NCBI GenBank assembly: GCA_951813525.2
Contig: CATOTJ020000001.1
Location: 1,116,001-1,180,000, forward strand
DNA: 64,000 bases
Direction: 5' to 3'
Origin: Thermohalobaculum sp951813525
Lineage (GTDB): Bacteria; Pseudomonadota; Alphaproteobacteria; Rhodobacterales; Rhodobacteraceae
The notes beneath the pieces are model-generated. The model worked only from the letters and a program-made list of their open reading frames with translations. It searched no databases and had not been told where the DNA came from. This document shows positions 8,708-19,100 of the stretch, one piece after another. Within the stretch, counting starts at the first letter, position 1; every line of letters begins with the position of its first letter. Both the position numbers and the translations under genes were made by a program.

Positions 8708-9781
8708 ATGAACCGACCAAAGCGCCCATTGCGCCCGACACGCCGCAATGTCCTGGCTGGCGGTGCCGCGGCCGCGGGCATCTCTTTGCTGCCGACCAAG
8801 GGTTTTGCGGCAGGCAAGCTCAACTTCTACAACTGGGACACCTATATCGGCGAAACGACGCTTGCGGACTTTACCGAGGCCACCGGCATCGAAGTGCAGT
8901 ACGACCTGTTCGCCGACAATGACGAACTGTTCGCCAAGTTGAAGAACGGCAATCCCGGCTATGACCTGATCGTCCCCAGCTCGGATTATGTCGAACGCAT
9001 GATCATCGCCGAGCTTCTGGAAGAGCTGGATCATTCCAAGATCGGAAACGTCAAGAATATCGAGCCGGTTTTCATGGACGCGGCCTTCGATCCGGGCCGT
9101 AAGTTTTCGCTGCCTTACATGTGGGGCACGATCGGCATCGGGTATCGCAAGTCAGCGATTGAAGGCGTGCCGGACAGCTGGAAATGGCTTTATGACAGCG
9201 ACAAATATGCCGGGCGCATCGCGCTGTTGGGCGATGCCCAGAACGTGCTCGGCTCGGCCCTGAAGTATATGGGCAAGTCGCTGAATGCCTGGTCAGATGA
9301 AAATCTGGCGGCAGCCGAGGCGATGGTGATCAAGCAAAAGCCCCATATCACGGCCTTTGCGCCGGATAACGGCCAGGACCTGTTGCTGTCGGGCGAGGTC
9401 GATATGGTCATGGAGTGGAACGGTGACATCATTCAGGTGATGGGCGAGGACGACGATCTCGGCTTTGTCGTTCCCAAAGAAGGCGGCCTTTTGTGGCAGG
9501 ACACGCTGGCCATCCCGAAAGGCGGGCCGAATGTCGACAGCGCCTATGCAATGATCGATTTCATTCTGGGGGCCGAGGCGGGTCAGAAGATTGCCGAGAC
9601 CATCAACTATGCGACGCCGAACGCGGCTGCAAAGGCGCTGACATCCGAGACCTACCAGAACCACCCGGCGATCTTTCCGTCGGACGAGGTGCTGGCCGTG
9701 TGCGAGAGCCAGAAGTTCCCGGGGCAAGCGGTGGTCCAGAAGATCGATGCCGCCTGGACCCGGGTGAAAGCCGCCGGTTGA
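8708..9781 (+). CDS. potD: Polyamine-type ABC transporter substrate-binding protein
   Basis: The 357-residue product resembles PotD/PotF. It starts with a Tat-like leader (TRRNVLAGGAAAAGISLLP, twin Arg at 12-13) and continues KLNFYNWDTYIGETTLADF, the characteristic first strand of spermidine/putrescine binders. Other family segments are YDLIVPSSDYVERMI and WNGDIIQVMGEDDDLGFVVP, which supply acidic ligands for the polyamine amines. ATG 8708 follows AGGAG at about 8697. It begins the operon and is followed by two permease genes, an unknown gene and an ATPase gene. The exact ligand is inferred from the family. Confidence 0.87.
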   Translation: MNRPKRPLRPTRRNVLAGGAAAAGISLLPTKGFAAGKLNFYNWDTYIGETTLADFTEATGIEVQYDLFADNDELFAKLKNGNPGYDLIVPSSDYVERMIIAELLEELDHSKIGNVKNIEPVFMDAAFDPGRKFSLPYMWGTIGIGYRKSAIEGVPDSWKWLYDSDKYAGRIALLGDAQNVLGSALKYMGKSLNAWSDENLAAAEAMVIKQKPHITAFAPDNGQDLLLSGEVDMVMEWNGDIIQVMGEDDDLGFVVPKEGGLLWQDTLAIPKGGPNVDSAYAMIDFILGAEAGQKIAETINYATPNAAAKALTSETYQNHPAIFPSDEVLAVCESQKFPGQAVVQKIDAAWTRVKAAG

Positions 9782-9840
9782 GGCTGCGATGGGCTGTCCC
9801 GGGTTACGATCCGGGGCAACCCTTGCTTGAGGGTCGCTGA

Positions 9841-10758
9841 ATGGAACCCTGGCGCCGATCCGCCGCAGCCTTCACCGCCTTTTGCGGCCCGACAATCCTG
9901 TGGCTGTCGGTCTTTTTTCTGATCCCGCTGGGGATCGTCTGGCTCTACTCGTTCGGCGAGAACGTCTCGTTGACACAAATCGAGACAACCTGGACCCTCA
10001 AGAACTATGCCCGGATCCTGGACGAGGAAATCCTGGTCCTGCTCTGGCGATCCCTGTGGCTGGCGCTGATCTCGACCGCGATCTGCCTTTTGGTCGGTTA
10101 TCCTGTCGCCCTGGTCATCGCGACCTCTCAGCCGCGCTGGAAGCCGTGGCTGTTGCTGATCGTCATCCTTCCGTTCTGGACCAACCTGTTGATCCGCACC
10201 TATGCGCTTTTGAACATATTGGGGACCAAGGGACGCCTGAACGAAAGCCTGAAATGGCTGTGGGTGCAGGCCGATGGCGCGCTTGACTGGGCCGGGCTTG
10301 GCGATCTTGCCCTGTTGGGTGATCGTTTCGTGCCGTTCAAGTTTCTGGGCACCGAGGCAGGGGTCGTGATCGGCCTGGTCTATGTCGCCCTGCCGTTCAC
10401 GGTGCTGCCGATATATTCGTCGCTCGAGCGGCTGGATAAATCCTATCTCGAGGCCTCGCTGGATCTTGGTGCCGGGCAGTTGCGGACCTTCTTCAAGGTG
10501 CTGTTGCCCCTGACAATGGCCGGGGTCGTCACAGCCGCCATTATCACCTTCATCCCGACGCTGGGATCGTTCCTGACGCCCGACCTGCTGGGGCGCGGGC
10601 AGGTGGATATGATCGCCAATGTCATCGAACGGCAATTCAAAAAAGGCGATGACTGGCCCTTTGGCTCGGCGCTGTCATTGATGCTGCTCTATGTGACCTT
10701 CATCATCCTGGCGCTGCGCTCGATCAACGACATGCGCAAAAGCGGGGGGCGGGCATGA
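9841..10758 (+). CDS. potB: Polyamine-type ABC transporter permease, PotB-like
   Basis: The 305-residue inner-membrane permease has about six helices. The first follows the short basic N-terminus (TAFCGPTILWLSVFFLIPLG). The EAA loop that contacts the ATPase is recognisable in SYLEASLDLGAGQLRTFFKV. It starts 59 bp after potD and ends in a 4-bp ATGA overlap with potC, so translation of the two permeases is coupled. Confidence 0.87.
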   Translation: MEPWRRSAAAFTAFCGPTILWLSVFFLIPLGIVWLYSFGENVSLTQIETTWTLKNYARILDEEILVLLWRSLWLALISTAICLLVGYPVALVIATSQPRWKPWLLLIVILPFWTNLLIRTYALLNILGTKGRLNESLKWLWVQADGALDWAGLGDLALLGDRFVPFKFLGTEAGVVIGLVYVALPFTVLPIYSSLERLDKSYLEASLDLGAGQLRTFFKVLLPLTMAGVVTAAIITFIPTLGSFLTPDLLGRGQVDMIANVIERQFKKGDDWPFGSALSLMLLYVTFIILALRSINDMRKSGGRA

Positions 10759-11603
10759 GCAGCACCAAGTCCAAGCCAGGCCCGTTCCAATACGCCCGCA
10801 AACCGATGATGCGGTTTGTCTTTTTGATAACATCCGTCTTTCTCTACGCCCCGATCGTCGTCCTGATCATCTTTTCGTTCAACGATTCCAAGCGCGGCGG
10901 CAACGTGATTTGGAAGGGCTTTACGACCAAGTACTATGGAAAGGCGTGGGAGAATGACGCGCTGATGGAGGCGTTCGTGAATTCGTTCGCCATCGCCATT
11001 GTCTCGACCGTTTTTGCAACCGTTCTGGGCGCAATGACGGCGGTAACGCTGTGGCGTTGGCGCTTTCCGTTCAAGCCGGTCTACGAGGGGACGGTGGCGC
11101 TGCCAATCGTCGTGCCTGAAATATGCATGGGCGTCGCATTGGCGGTGTTTTTCTCGACAACCGGCATTTCGATCCCCGGAACCGCGCCGTGGCCGTTGAA
11201 CCTCGGCAATATCATCCTTGCCCACATCACGTTCAGCTTTCCGTTCGCGGCCATGGTCATCCGGACGCGGCTGCAAAGTTTCAACCCGGAAATGGCCGAG
11301 GCGGCCCGCGACCTGGGCGCAACCGAGTTCCAGGTCTTCCGGGATGTTCTGATCCCACATATGGTCCCGGGTCTGATCGCAGGCGCACTTCTTGCGTTCA
11401 CGTTGTCGCTGGACGATTTCGTGATCACCTTCTTCACATCCGGCCCCAACAACGTGACCTTCCCGGTCAAGGTCTACTCGATGGTTCGGTTCAGCGTGAC
11501 GCCCGAGATCAATGCCGCCTCGACCATTCTGGTGTTGATTACCGTCGTGATCACTGCACTGGCAATGCGATTGCAGCGCCCAGACACCTCGGGGGATCCA
11601 TGA
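10755..11603 (+). CDS. potC: Polyamine-type ABC transporter permease, PotC-like
   Basis: The second permease, of 282 residues, has the PotC-type N-terminus (YAPIVVLIIFSFNDSKRGGN) and an EAA loop MAEAARDLGATEFQVFRDVL. It contains about six membrane helices and pairs with the upstream permease. Both ends are translationally coupled: ATGA overlaps with potB and with the unknown gene at 11600. Confidence 0.87.
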   Translation: MSSTKSKPGPFQYARKPMMRFVFLITSVFLYAPIVVLIIFSFNDSKRGGNVIWKGFTTKYYGKAWENDALMEAFVNSFAIAIVSTVFATVLGAMTAVTLWRWRFPFKPVYEGTVALPIVVPEICMGVALAVFFSTTGISIPGTAPWPLNLGNIILAHITFSFPFAAMVIRTRLQSFNPEMAEAARDLGATEFQVFRDVLIPHMVPGLIAGALLAFTLSLDDFVITFFTSGPNNVTFPVKVYSMVRFSVTPEINAASTILVLITVVITALAMRLQRPDTSGDP

Positions 11604-12052
11604 CCGCTGCCAAAACTGCGACCGGGCGCGAGCCGAACTGGACGACCTCGGGCGGCGAATATGTGCCTGCGGGGTATCAGGCCCGCGGACCGGTCTGGCC
11701 TGCGAACCGGCTTTTGCACATGCTGATGACGCTGTTCCTGATCGACATTTTTTATCCGGTCAATTGCGAGCGTCTGCGCGGCACTGTCTCGCGCCTGGAC
11801 CGGCGGAACCTGCCGAAATCCTGGCAAAAGAAACACGGCAACTCGGGCGCTAGTTTCGGGCACGCCAGCAGCGACAGGCACGCCCTGATCTGGATGGAAG
11901 AGCATGGCGAGACCATGGTCGGTTACGCCTTTACCTTTGTGCTACGCGAAGCCCGTGTGGGCGACGATGTCACGTTGCTGGTCCGGCGCAACTCCGGTGC
12001 TGTGCGCCGCGTGCGCAATCATTCCAGGCCTCGAAAATGGTGGCAATTCTGA
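11600..12052 (+). CDS. Unknown 150-residue protein inside the polyamine transporter operon
   Basis: The protein is not recognised. It starts at an ATGA overlap with potC and ends one base before the potA ATG, so it is translated as part of the operon. The sequence is basic. One hydrophobic stretch (LLHMLMTLFLIDIFYPV, residues about 38-54) could be amphipathic or membrane-associated. The C-terminal half (HGETMVGYAFTFVLREARVG, then DDVTLLVRRNSGAVRRVRNH) looks like a small beta-rich domain. A transporter accessory or polyamine-related enzyme is conceivable, but nothing in the sequence shows it. Confidence 0.75.
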   Translation: MTAAKTATGREPNWTTSGGEYVPAGYQARGPVWPANRLLHMLMTLFLIDIFYPVNCERLRGTVSRLDRRNLPKSWQKKHGNSGASFGHASSDRHALIWMEEHGETMVGYAFTFVLREARVGDDVTLLVRRNSGAVRRVRNHSRPRKWWQF

Positions 12053-12053
12053 C

Positions 12054-13130
12054 ATGACCCCCATCTTGCAAATCAACAACGTCACGAAAAAGTTCCCCGG
12101 CGCGACCGCCGTGGACAACGCGCATTTCGACATCGGGTCAAACGAGTTTTTCGCGCTGCTCGGCCCGTCGGGCTGCGGCAAGACCACGCTTTTGCGGATG
12201 ATCGCCGGGTTCGAGACGCCCACCTCCGGCGAAATCCTGATCGATGGTGAGGACGTGGCCCACATTCCGCCGAACCGGCGGCCCGTGAACATGGTGTTCC
12301 AATCCTATGCCGTCTTTCCGCACATGACGGTCGCCGACAATGTCGCCTATGGGCTGAAGATCGACCGCATCCGCGGCGCCGAGATGTCGGCGCGTGTCGC
12401 CGAAGCACTTGAAATGGTTCAGCTTGGCGATCTTGGCAGACGAAAACCCGATCAGCTTTCCGGCGGGCAACGTCAGCGTGTCGCGCTGGCCCGGGCCTTG
12501 GTCAAGCGCCCCAAGGTCCTGCTGCTGGACGAGCCGATGTCAGCGCTGGACGCCAAGCTGCGCGAGCAGATGCAGATCGAATTGGCACGGCTGCAACAGG
12601 ATGTCGGCATCACCTTCGTCATCGTCACCCACGACCAGGACGAAGCGCTGTCCATGGCCGACCGGATTGCGGTGATGGAAAAGGGTCAGGTTTGTCAGAT
12701 CGCAACACCCGAAGGCCTGTACGAACGTCCGAATTCCCGTTTCGTTGCTGATTTTATCGGAAAGGTAAATCTCTTCGACGCGGCGGTCACGGGTGCCGGC
12801 GAGGATGGCGTGCGGGTCGACATAGACGGGCTCGGCCCTCTCTCGATCCCCTATGACGGCGATGTTCAGGGGCCGGTCTCGGTCGCGATCCGGCCCGAGA
12901 AAATCCGGCTTGCGCGCGAGCAAACCGATGGCGACATCCGGCTTCAGGCGCGGATCACCGATTGGGCGTATTACGGTGACACATCCCACCTCTATGTCGA
13001 AACGCAGGACGGGCTGCGCCTGTCGGTCACCGTTCAGAACGAAACCCGCAGCACGGTCGATGCCGTCGATATCGGCGATCAGGTCTGGCTGGCCTGGTCT
13101 GCCAGCGACACGCTGATTCTGAAGGGTTGA
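12054..13130 (+). CDS. potA: Polyamine-type ABC transporter ATPase, PotA-like
   Basis: The 358-residue ATPase has Walker A GPSGCGKTT, Q-loop VFQSYAVFPHM, signature LSGGQRQRVALARAL, Walker B VLLLDEPMSALD and switch His (VTHDQDEAL). The last 110 or so residues form the C-terminal TOBE-type regulatory domain of the CUT1/Pot group (VSVAIRPEKIRLA). It energises the two permeases encoded just upstream. The start at ATG 12054 lies one base after the preceding stop. A TTG at 13127 overlapping its stop could be an alternative start for the giant helicase gene. Confidence 0.9.
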   Translation: MTPILQINNVTKKFPGATAVDNAHFDIGSNEFFALLGPSGCGKTTLLRMIAGFETPTSGEILIDGEDVAHIPPNRRPVNMVFQSYAVFPHMTVADNVAYGLKIDRIRGAEMSARVAEALEMVQLGDLGRRKPDQLSGGQRQRVALARALVKRPKVLLLDEPMSALDAKLREQMQIELARLQQDVGITFVIVTHDQDEALSMADRIAVMEKGQVCQIATPEGLYERPNSRFVADFIGKVNLFDAAVTGAGEDGVRVDIDGLGPLSIPYDGDVQGPVSVAIRPEKIRLAREQTDGDIRLQARITDWAYYGDTSHLYVETQDGLRLSVTVQNETRSTVDAVDIGDQVWLAWSASDTLILKG

Positions 13131-13195
13131 CCCGGGCGTTGACGCGGCCGCAGGTCGGGCGTCACAATCAGTTTCCCAGTTCCGAGAGTATTCTT

Positions 13196-16100
13196 ATGGT
13201 ATCCGAGACCGACCCGCCGCCGCCCACCGGCCCCGCGCAGCGTGATCCACCCGGCCCAGATCAGGCGCCGCCGGTGACCGCCCCAGAAATCTCGGTCGAG
13301 TGTGCGGGGCGGGTCAATTTCGCTTCCGCGCAAAATTCTGTCCCGATCTTGCGGGCGCTTCGGGTGAGCAATCCATCCGATCAGGACATCGAAAACCTGA
13401 CCCTGGACCTGTCGGCGGACCCGGCATTCCTGTCCCCCCGGTCCTGGACCGTCGACCGGATTGATGCGGGCGGCCATGTGGACATCGGCGACCGTGCGCT
13501 GTCTTTGGATCACACCCGTCTCGGCGGACTGAACGAAGCCGAGCATGGCTCGGTTATCATTACCCTTTCCCGGGATGGCGAGACGTTGGCGGTGCAACGT
13601 TCGCCGGTCGAACTCTTGGCCCGCGACCAGTGGGGCGGCACGCCCGAAATGGCGCAGCTTTTGGCGGCGTTTGTGGCACCCAACGATCCGGCGATCGCCG
13701 CGCTAATGAAAGAGGCGGGGCGCATTCTGGAGGGCGGCGGCCATGCGCCCGCGTTGGATGGGTATCAAAGCGCCGATCCGCGCCGCACGTATATGCTGGC
13801 CGCTGCGGCATGGTCTGCGGTCACGGCCCTTGGCCTGACCTATGCCGAACCCCCGAAAAGTTTCGAGCGCGCGGGCCAGAAGATCCGCCCGCCGGACCGC
13901 ATCCATGCCGAGGGACTGGCAACCTGCCTCGACACGACGCTGCTGATGGCAAGCCTTCTTGAAGCAATCGGCCTGAACCCGGCGGCGATCTTCGTGGAAG
14001 GACACGCATTCGCCGGTGTTTGGCTGGTCGATCGGACCTTTGCCTCGGTCACGGAACCGGACATCACGGAAATCCGCAAAGCGATTGCCGCCCGGGAATT
14101 TGTCGCGTTCGAAACCACATTGCTGACCGCCCGCCCCGCCGCCAGTTTTGACCGCGCAATCGCAGACGCGCGCAAGCACTTGTCGGAAGAGGCAGAAACC
14201 GAGTTTGATCGCGCCGTCGATATCGCACGCGCCCGTTCTGCCGGGATACGACCGTTGGCCAGCCACCGCGCGCCGGACGAGGCGGAACCCGAGGGAACCA
14301 CAGTTGCCGCCGTTCCTTTGCCCCCGATCCCCGATTTCGGCCTGTTACCGGGCGAGTTGATCGAAGAGGTTCCAACCACCGCCGAGGGTCGCATCGGCCG
14401 CTGGCAGCGCAAGCTGCTGGATCTGTCGCTGCGCAACCGGCTGTTGAATTTTTCCGACACCAAATCGTCGATCCCGTTCCACTGCCCCGATGTCCCGCTG
14501 CTGGAGGACCGGCTGGCCGATGGCCGGTCGATGCGCGTCATATCCTTGGACGAGGAAAACCCCGTCGGCGAACGGGATCCCGACCTCTATCTACGCGAAA
14601 CCGGTCAGCACATTCACGACGCCTTCACAGCGCAGGCCCTGGACCGCGGCGAAGTCTGCGTGCCCCTGCCCGACCGCGAAATGCGCGCGCGGCTGACCAC
14701 GCTTTACCGCAAAGCGCGCAGCGATCTGGCCGAAGGCGGCACCAACACGCTTTTCCTGGCCGCTGGGTTCCTGCGCTGGAAAAAGACGCCCGAGGACCGG
14801 CGCACTTATCGGGCGCCGCTGCTGTTGCTGCCGGTCAAGCTGACCCGGCGCAGCGCCCAATCCGATTTCCGCCTGACCCATCACGAAGACGAAGTGCGCA
14901 TGAACGCGACACTTCTTCAATTCATGGAGCGCGACTTCGGTGTGCGTGTTCCGGCACTTGAAGGGGCCTTGCCGACCGACAGTTCCGGCCTGGACCTGCC
15001 GCGCATCTTCGGCACGATGCGCGCCGCAATCCGGGATGTGCCGGGGTTCGAGGTCAGCGAGGATGTCGCGCTGTCGACCTTCTCGTTCGCCAAATATCTT
15101 ATGTGGAAGGATCTGGTCGACCGCACTGACCGGCTGCGTGAAAACCGGCTGGTACACCACCTGATCGATCACCCGGATCTGGCCTATCCGCGCGACGGTA
15201 CGATCCCTGCCGCCCGCGATATCGACCGGACCTATAAGCCATCGGATCTTGCGACACCTCTGCCTGCCGACAGCTCGCAACTGGCGGCGGTGGCGGCAGT
15301 TGCCGGTGGCCACGATCTGGTGATCATCGGCCCGCCCGGCACCGGAAAGTCGCAGACCATCGCCAACATGATCGCCCATGCGCTGTTTCAGGGGCGCAGC
15401 GTCCTGTTCGTCGCTGAAAAGTCAGCGGCTCTGGACGTCGTGCACCGCCGCCTGAAAGCCTATGGTCTGGGCGATGCCAGTTTGGAGCTGCATTCGAACA
15501 AGGCCGACCGGCGCAGCGTTCTGGCCCAGCTTGGCGCTGCCTGGGACCGTGCGACCGATGCAACCGACAAGGAATGGATCGACGTCACCGACAAGGTCCG
15601 CATCCACCGCGACGATCTGAACGCCTATGTCGATGCGCTGCACGCCCCCGGCTCGCACGGGCATTCGATCTTTCAGGGCATCGGCATTGCGGCCACGGGC
15701 GATCCGGCGCCGCTGCGCCTGTCTTTTTCGGGGCCGGAGGCGCATGACCCCGCGACCTTCCGAGCGATGGCCGAGGCGGTTGAGGACATCGCGCGGACGC
15801 ACCGGATTGTGGCCGGTGTCGATGGTCTTGCCTCGGTCGCGCGCACCGAATGGTCGCATGGCTGGCAAAACGATCTGCTGGGCGCCGCGGCGGGGTTGTC
15901 AGAGGCAGCGGCCAGCCTATCCGCCGCCGCAACCTCTTTCGAGGCATCGCTGGGCGCAAACGCGCCTGCCGACCCGCCCCTGCATAGGATCGAGGTTCTG
16001 ACGGATCTTGCCCGCGCAATCGGCGGGATCGCGGCAGGCGATTTCACCGTCGCCGCATCCGACCAGTTCGAGACACTGAAACCCAAACTGGGCGAGCTTG

Positions 16101-19100
16101 GACGATCCATCACCAAGCTGCGCGAAACCGAAGCGCGGTTTTCCGCCCGCTATGACCGCGACGCCATCGCCCGGATGCCGTTGGATCAGATCGACGCCGA
16201 TTGGCGCGCAGCGAACACCAAGTTCTGGCCGCTGTCGTATTTCGCCAAAGGCAAGGTCCGCAAGCTGCTGCAAAGCTATGCGGCGGGCGGCGAGGCGGCA
16301 CCGGAAACGGATATCAACGCCCTACTGGCCGCAAAGGCCGAGCTGGACAGGATTTCGGCGACACCGCTGACCGCGCTGGCGAAGTTCGACGGGGTCGATA
16401 CGGACACAAGCGCGCTTTCGCACCATCTGGAAACCGCCGCCCGGTTCCGCACCGCGTTGAGCGATTTTCGGACATTGGCGACGGACGCCGCCGCACTCGC
16501 CGAACGCATCGACCCGCTGCTGGCAGCCGGCGGCGATACCGACCCAGCCGTTGCCAGCGCCAAGGCATTGATCGATGCACGCACGGCCTATGGCGCGGCG
16601 CTGTCACAGTATCGCGGGATCGCCGGGGCCGACCCCCTGGCCGATACGCCCGCCAAGACAATCCAGGAGATGACCGGTGTGCAGCAGGCGCGGGCGCGCT
16701 TGCCCGACTGGACCCTTTGGGTTGCGGCGCGCGAAAAGGCCGAACCGCTGGGTCTGGCCCCCGTCATCACGGCGCTTCAGACCGGTGATCTGCCCCACAA
16801 CGCTGCCCCGGCGGCGTTCCAGCGGGCCTATATGGACTGGTGGCTGCCTTTGGCGATGGACGCCAAGCCGCCGCTGCGCCGGTTCACCCATTGGGATCAT
16901 CAGGACCGGATCAAGCGGTTCCGCGAACTTGACGACACGGCCCAGCGCCTGGCCGCCGAACAGGTCATCCGCGCCGTCGCCCACGATCTGCCCGCCCGGG
17001 ACGAGACGCCGAAGAAATCCGAGCTGGGCACGCTGAAGCATCAATTGTCCCTGAAACGGCCCAGCAAATCGATCCGTGACCTGATTGGCGAAATGCCGAC
17101 CGCCTTCACGCAGCTGGCGCCCTGTGTGCTGATGTCGCCGCTGTCGATCGCGCAATACTTGCCCGCAGGCCACGCCCAATTCGATCTGGTCATCTTCGAT
17201 GAAGCCTCGCAGATCACCACCTGGGACGCCATCGGCGCCATCGCCCGCGGCGGCCAGTCGGTTATCGTCGGCGATCCCAAGCAATTGCCGCCGACCAATT
17301 TCTTTGGCCGGTCGATGGAGGATGACGACGAAGACCTGGCCGATTACGAACGCGATCTGCCGTCAATCCTGGACGAGGTACACGCGGCGGGCCTGCCGTC
17401 CAGCCGCCTCGACTGGCACTATCGCAGCCGGGACGAGACGCTGATCGCGTTCTCCAACCACCATTACTACGATGATGGGCTGGTGACGTTTCCCTCGCCC
17501 GACACCGGTGACAGCGCGGTCGTCTTCCACAACACCCAAGGTGTCTATGCACGCGGTGCGGGGCGCACGAACGAGATCGAGGCAAAGGCCATCGTCGCGA
17601 TGATCGTCGAGCGCCTGAATGCGGCGCTGACGCAGCCCGAAGACAGCCGCGAGACAATCGGTGTCATCACCTTCAATACCCAGCAGCAGGAGCTGATCCT
17701 TGACCTGCTCGACGCCGAGCGCCGTAAGGCACCGGCTTTGGAGTGGTTCTTTGACGAAGCCCGCGAGGAACCCTTGATCGTCAAGAACCTGGAAAGCATC
17801 CAGGGCGACGAGCGCGATGTGATGTGCTTTTCCATCACCTTCGGCAAGGACGCCGCGGGCAAAATGTCGATGTCTTTCGGCGCTGTGAACAATTCGGGCG
17901 GCGAAAGGCGCCTGAACGTCGCCGTGACCCGCGCGCGTTCGCAGCTGCATGTCTTCTCGTCCATCACCGCCGACATGATCGATCTCAATCGAACCGGCGC
18001 GCTGGGTGTGCGGCATCTGAAGGCGTTTCTGGACTATGCCGAACGCGGTCCCGTTGCCCTGCCGGAACCCGAGGAGGTCGCGCCCGCCCAGACCGCTTCA
18101 CGCTTTGAGGACGCGGTTGCGCAAGCCCTGCGCGCCAGGGGCTGGCAGGTCGATACCCGCGTCGGCGTGTCGGGCATGCGTGTCGATCTGGGCATCCGCC
18201 ACCCGGACCGCGAGGAGACCTATCTGGCGGGCATCGAATGCGATGGCGCCACCTATCACCGCACCGGCAATGCCCGCGACCGGGACAAAATCCGCGACAT
18301 CGTCCTTGGCAGCCTCGGCTGGAACCTGATGCGTGTCTGGTCGACCGACTGGTTCCGCGCCCCCGGCGAAACTTGCGACCGCATCGACGAGGCGCTGCAG
18401 GCGCTTTTGGCGGCGGCCCGCGAGACCGATGCCCGCGAGGCCGAAGAACGCGCGGCCGAAGCGGTTAAAGCGGCAGCCGAGGAAGCAACAGCCGAAGCAA
18501 CAAACGAAGACAGCCCCGCCGACGCGACACCCCCCGACGATCCCGAGCCGGGTTCGAAAACAATACCGACTGCAAAAGACACACCGTCCGAGCCGGACGC
18601 GGGATCAGAGCCGGAAAAGGCCAGCGTGCCGCCCGAGCCGGACGGTGGCGATGATCAGCCCCCGATCCCGGCTGTCGACGGGCCGGACGATACCCCGGAC
18701 CTCACCGCGGACCCCACCTCAGACCCCAACGCGGACCCAGCCGCGGACACTCCTGCTGCCCCGGCCCCGCAAATGGGCCCGGACGATCCGCCAGGCGACA
18801 AGCAAGATCTTCCGGCACTCGACCCGGACCGATTTCACGAACTGGATTACGTGCCGACGCTTAAGGCCCTGATCGCGCAGATCGTCGCCGATCAGTCGCC
18901 CATTCGCGAGGACCTGCTGATCCGCACCATCGCCAAGCATCACGGCTGGTCCCGCGCAGGCCGCAGGATCCGCGAACGGATCAATGCCTGTCTCGACGGC
19001 GTCGATATCCTGACCGAAGGCGACAATCGCTTTGTCTGGCAGGCCGGCACCTATGCACCGGCCACCGCATTTCGCGGCATGGGTGATCGCAGCCCACGCG

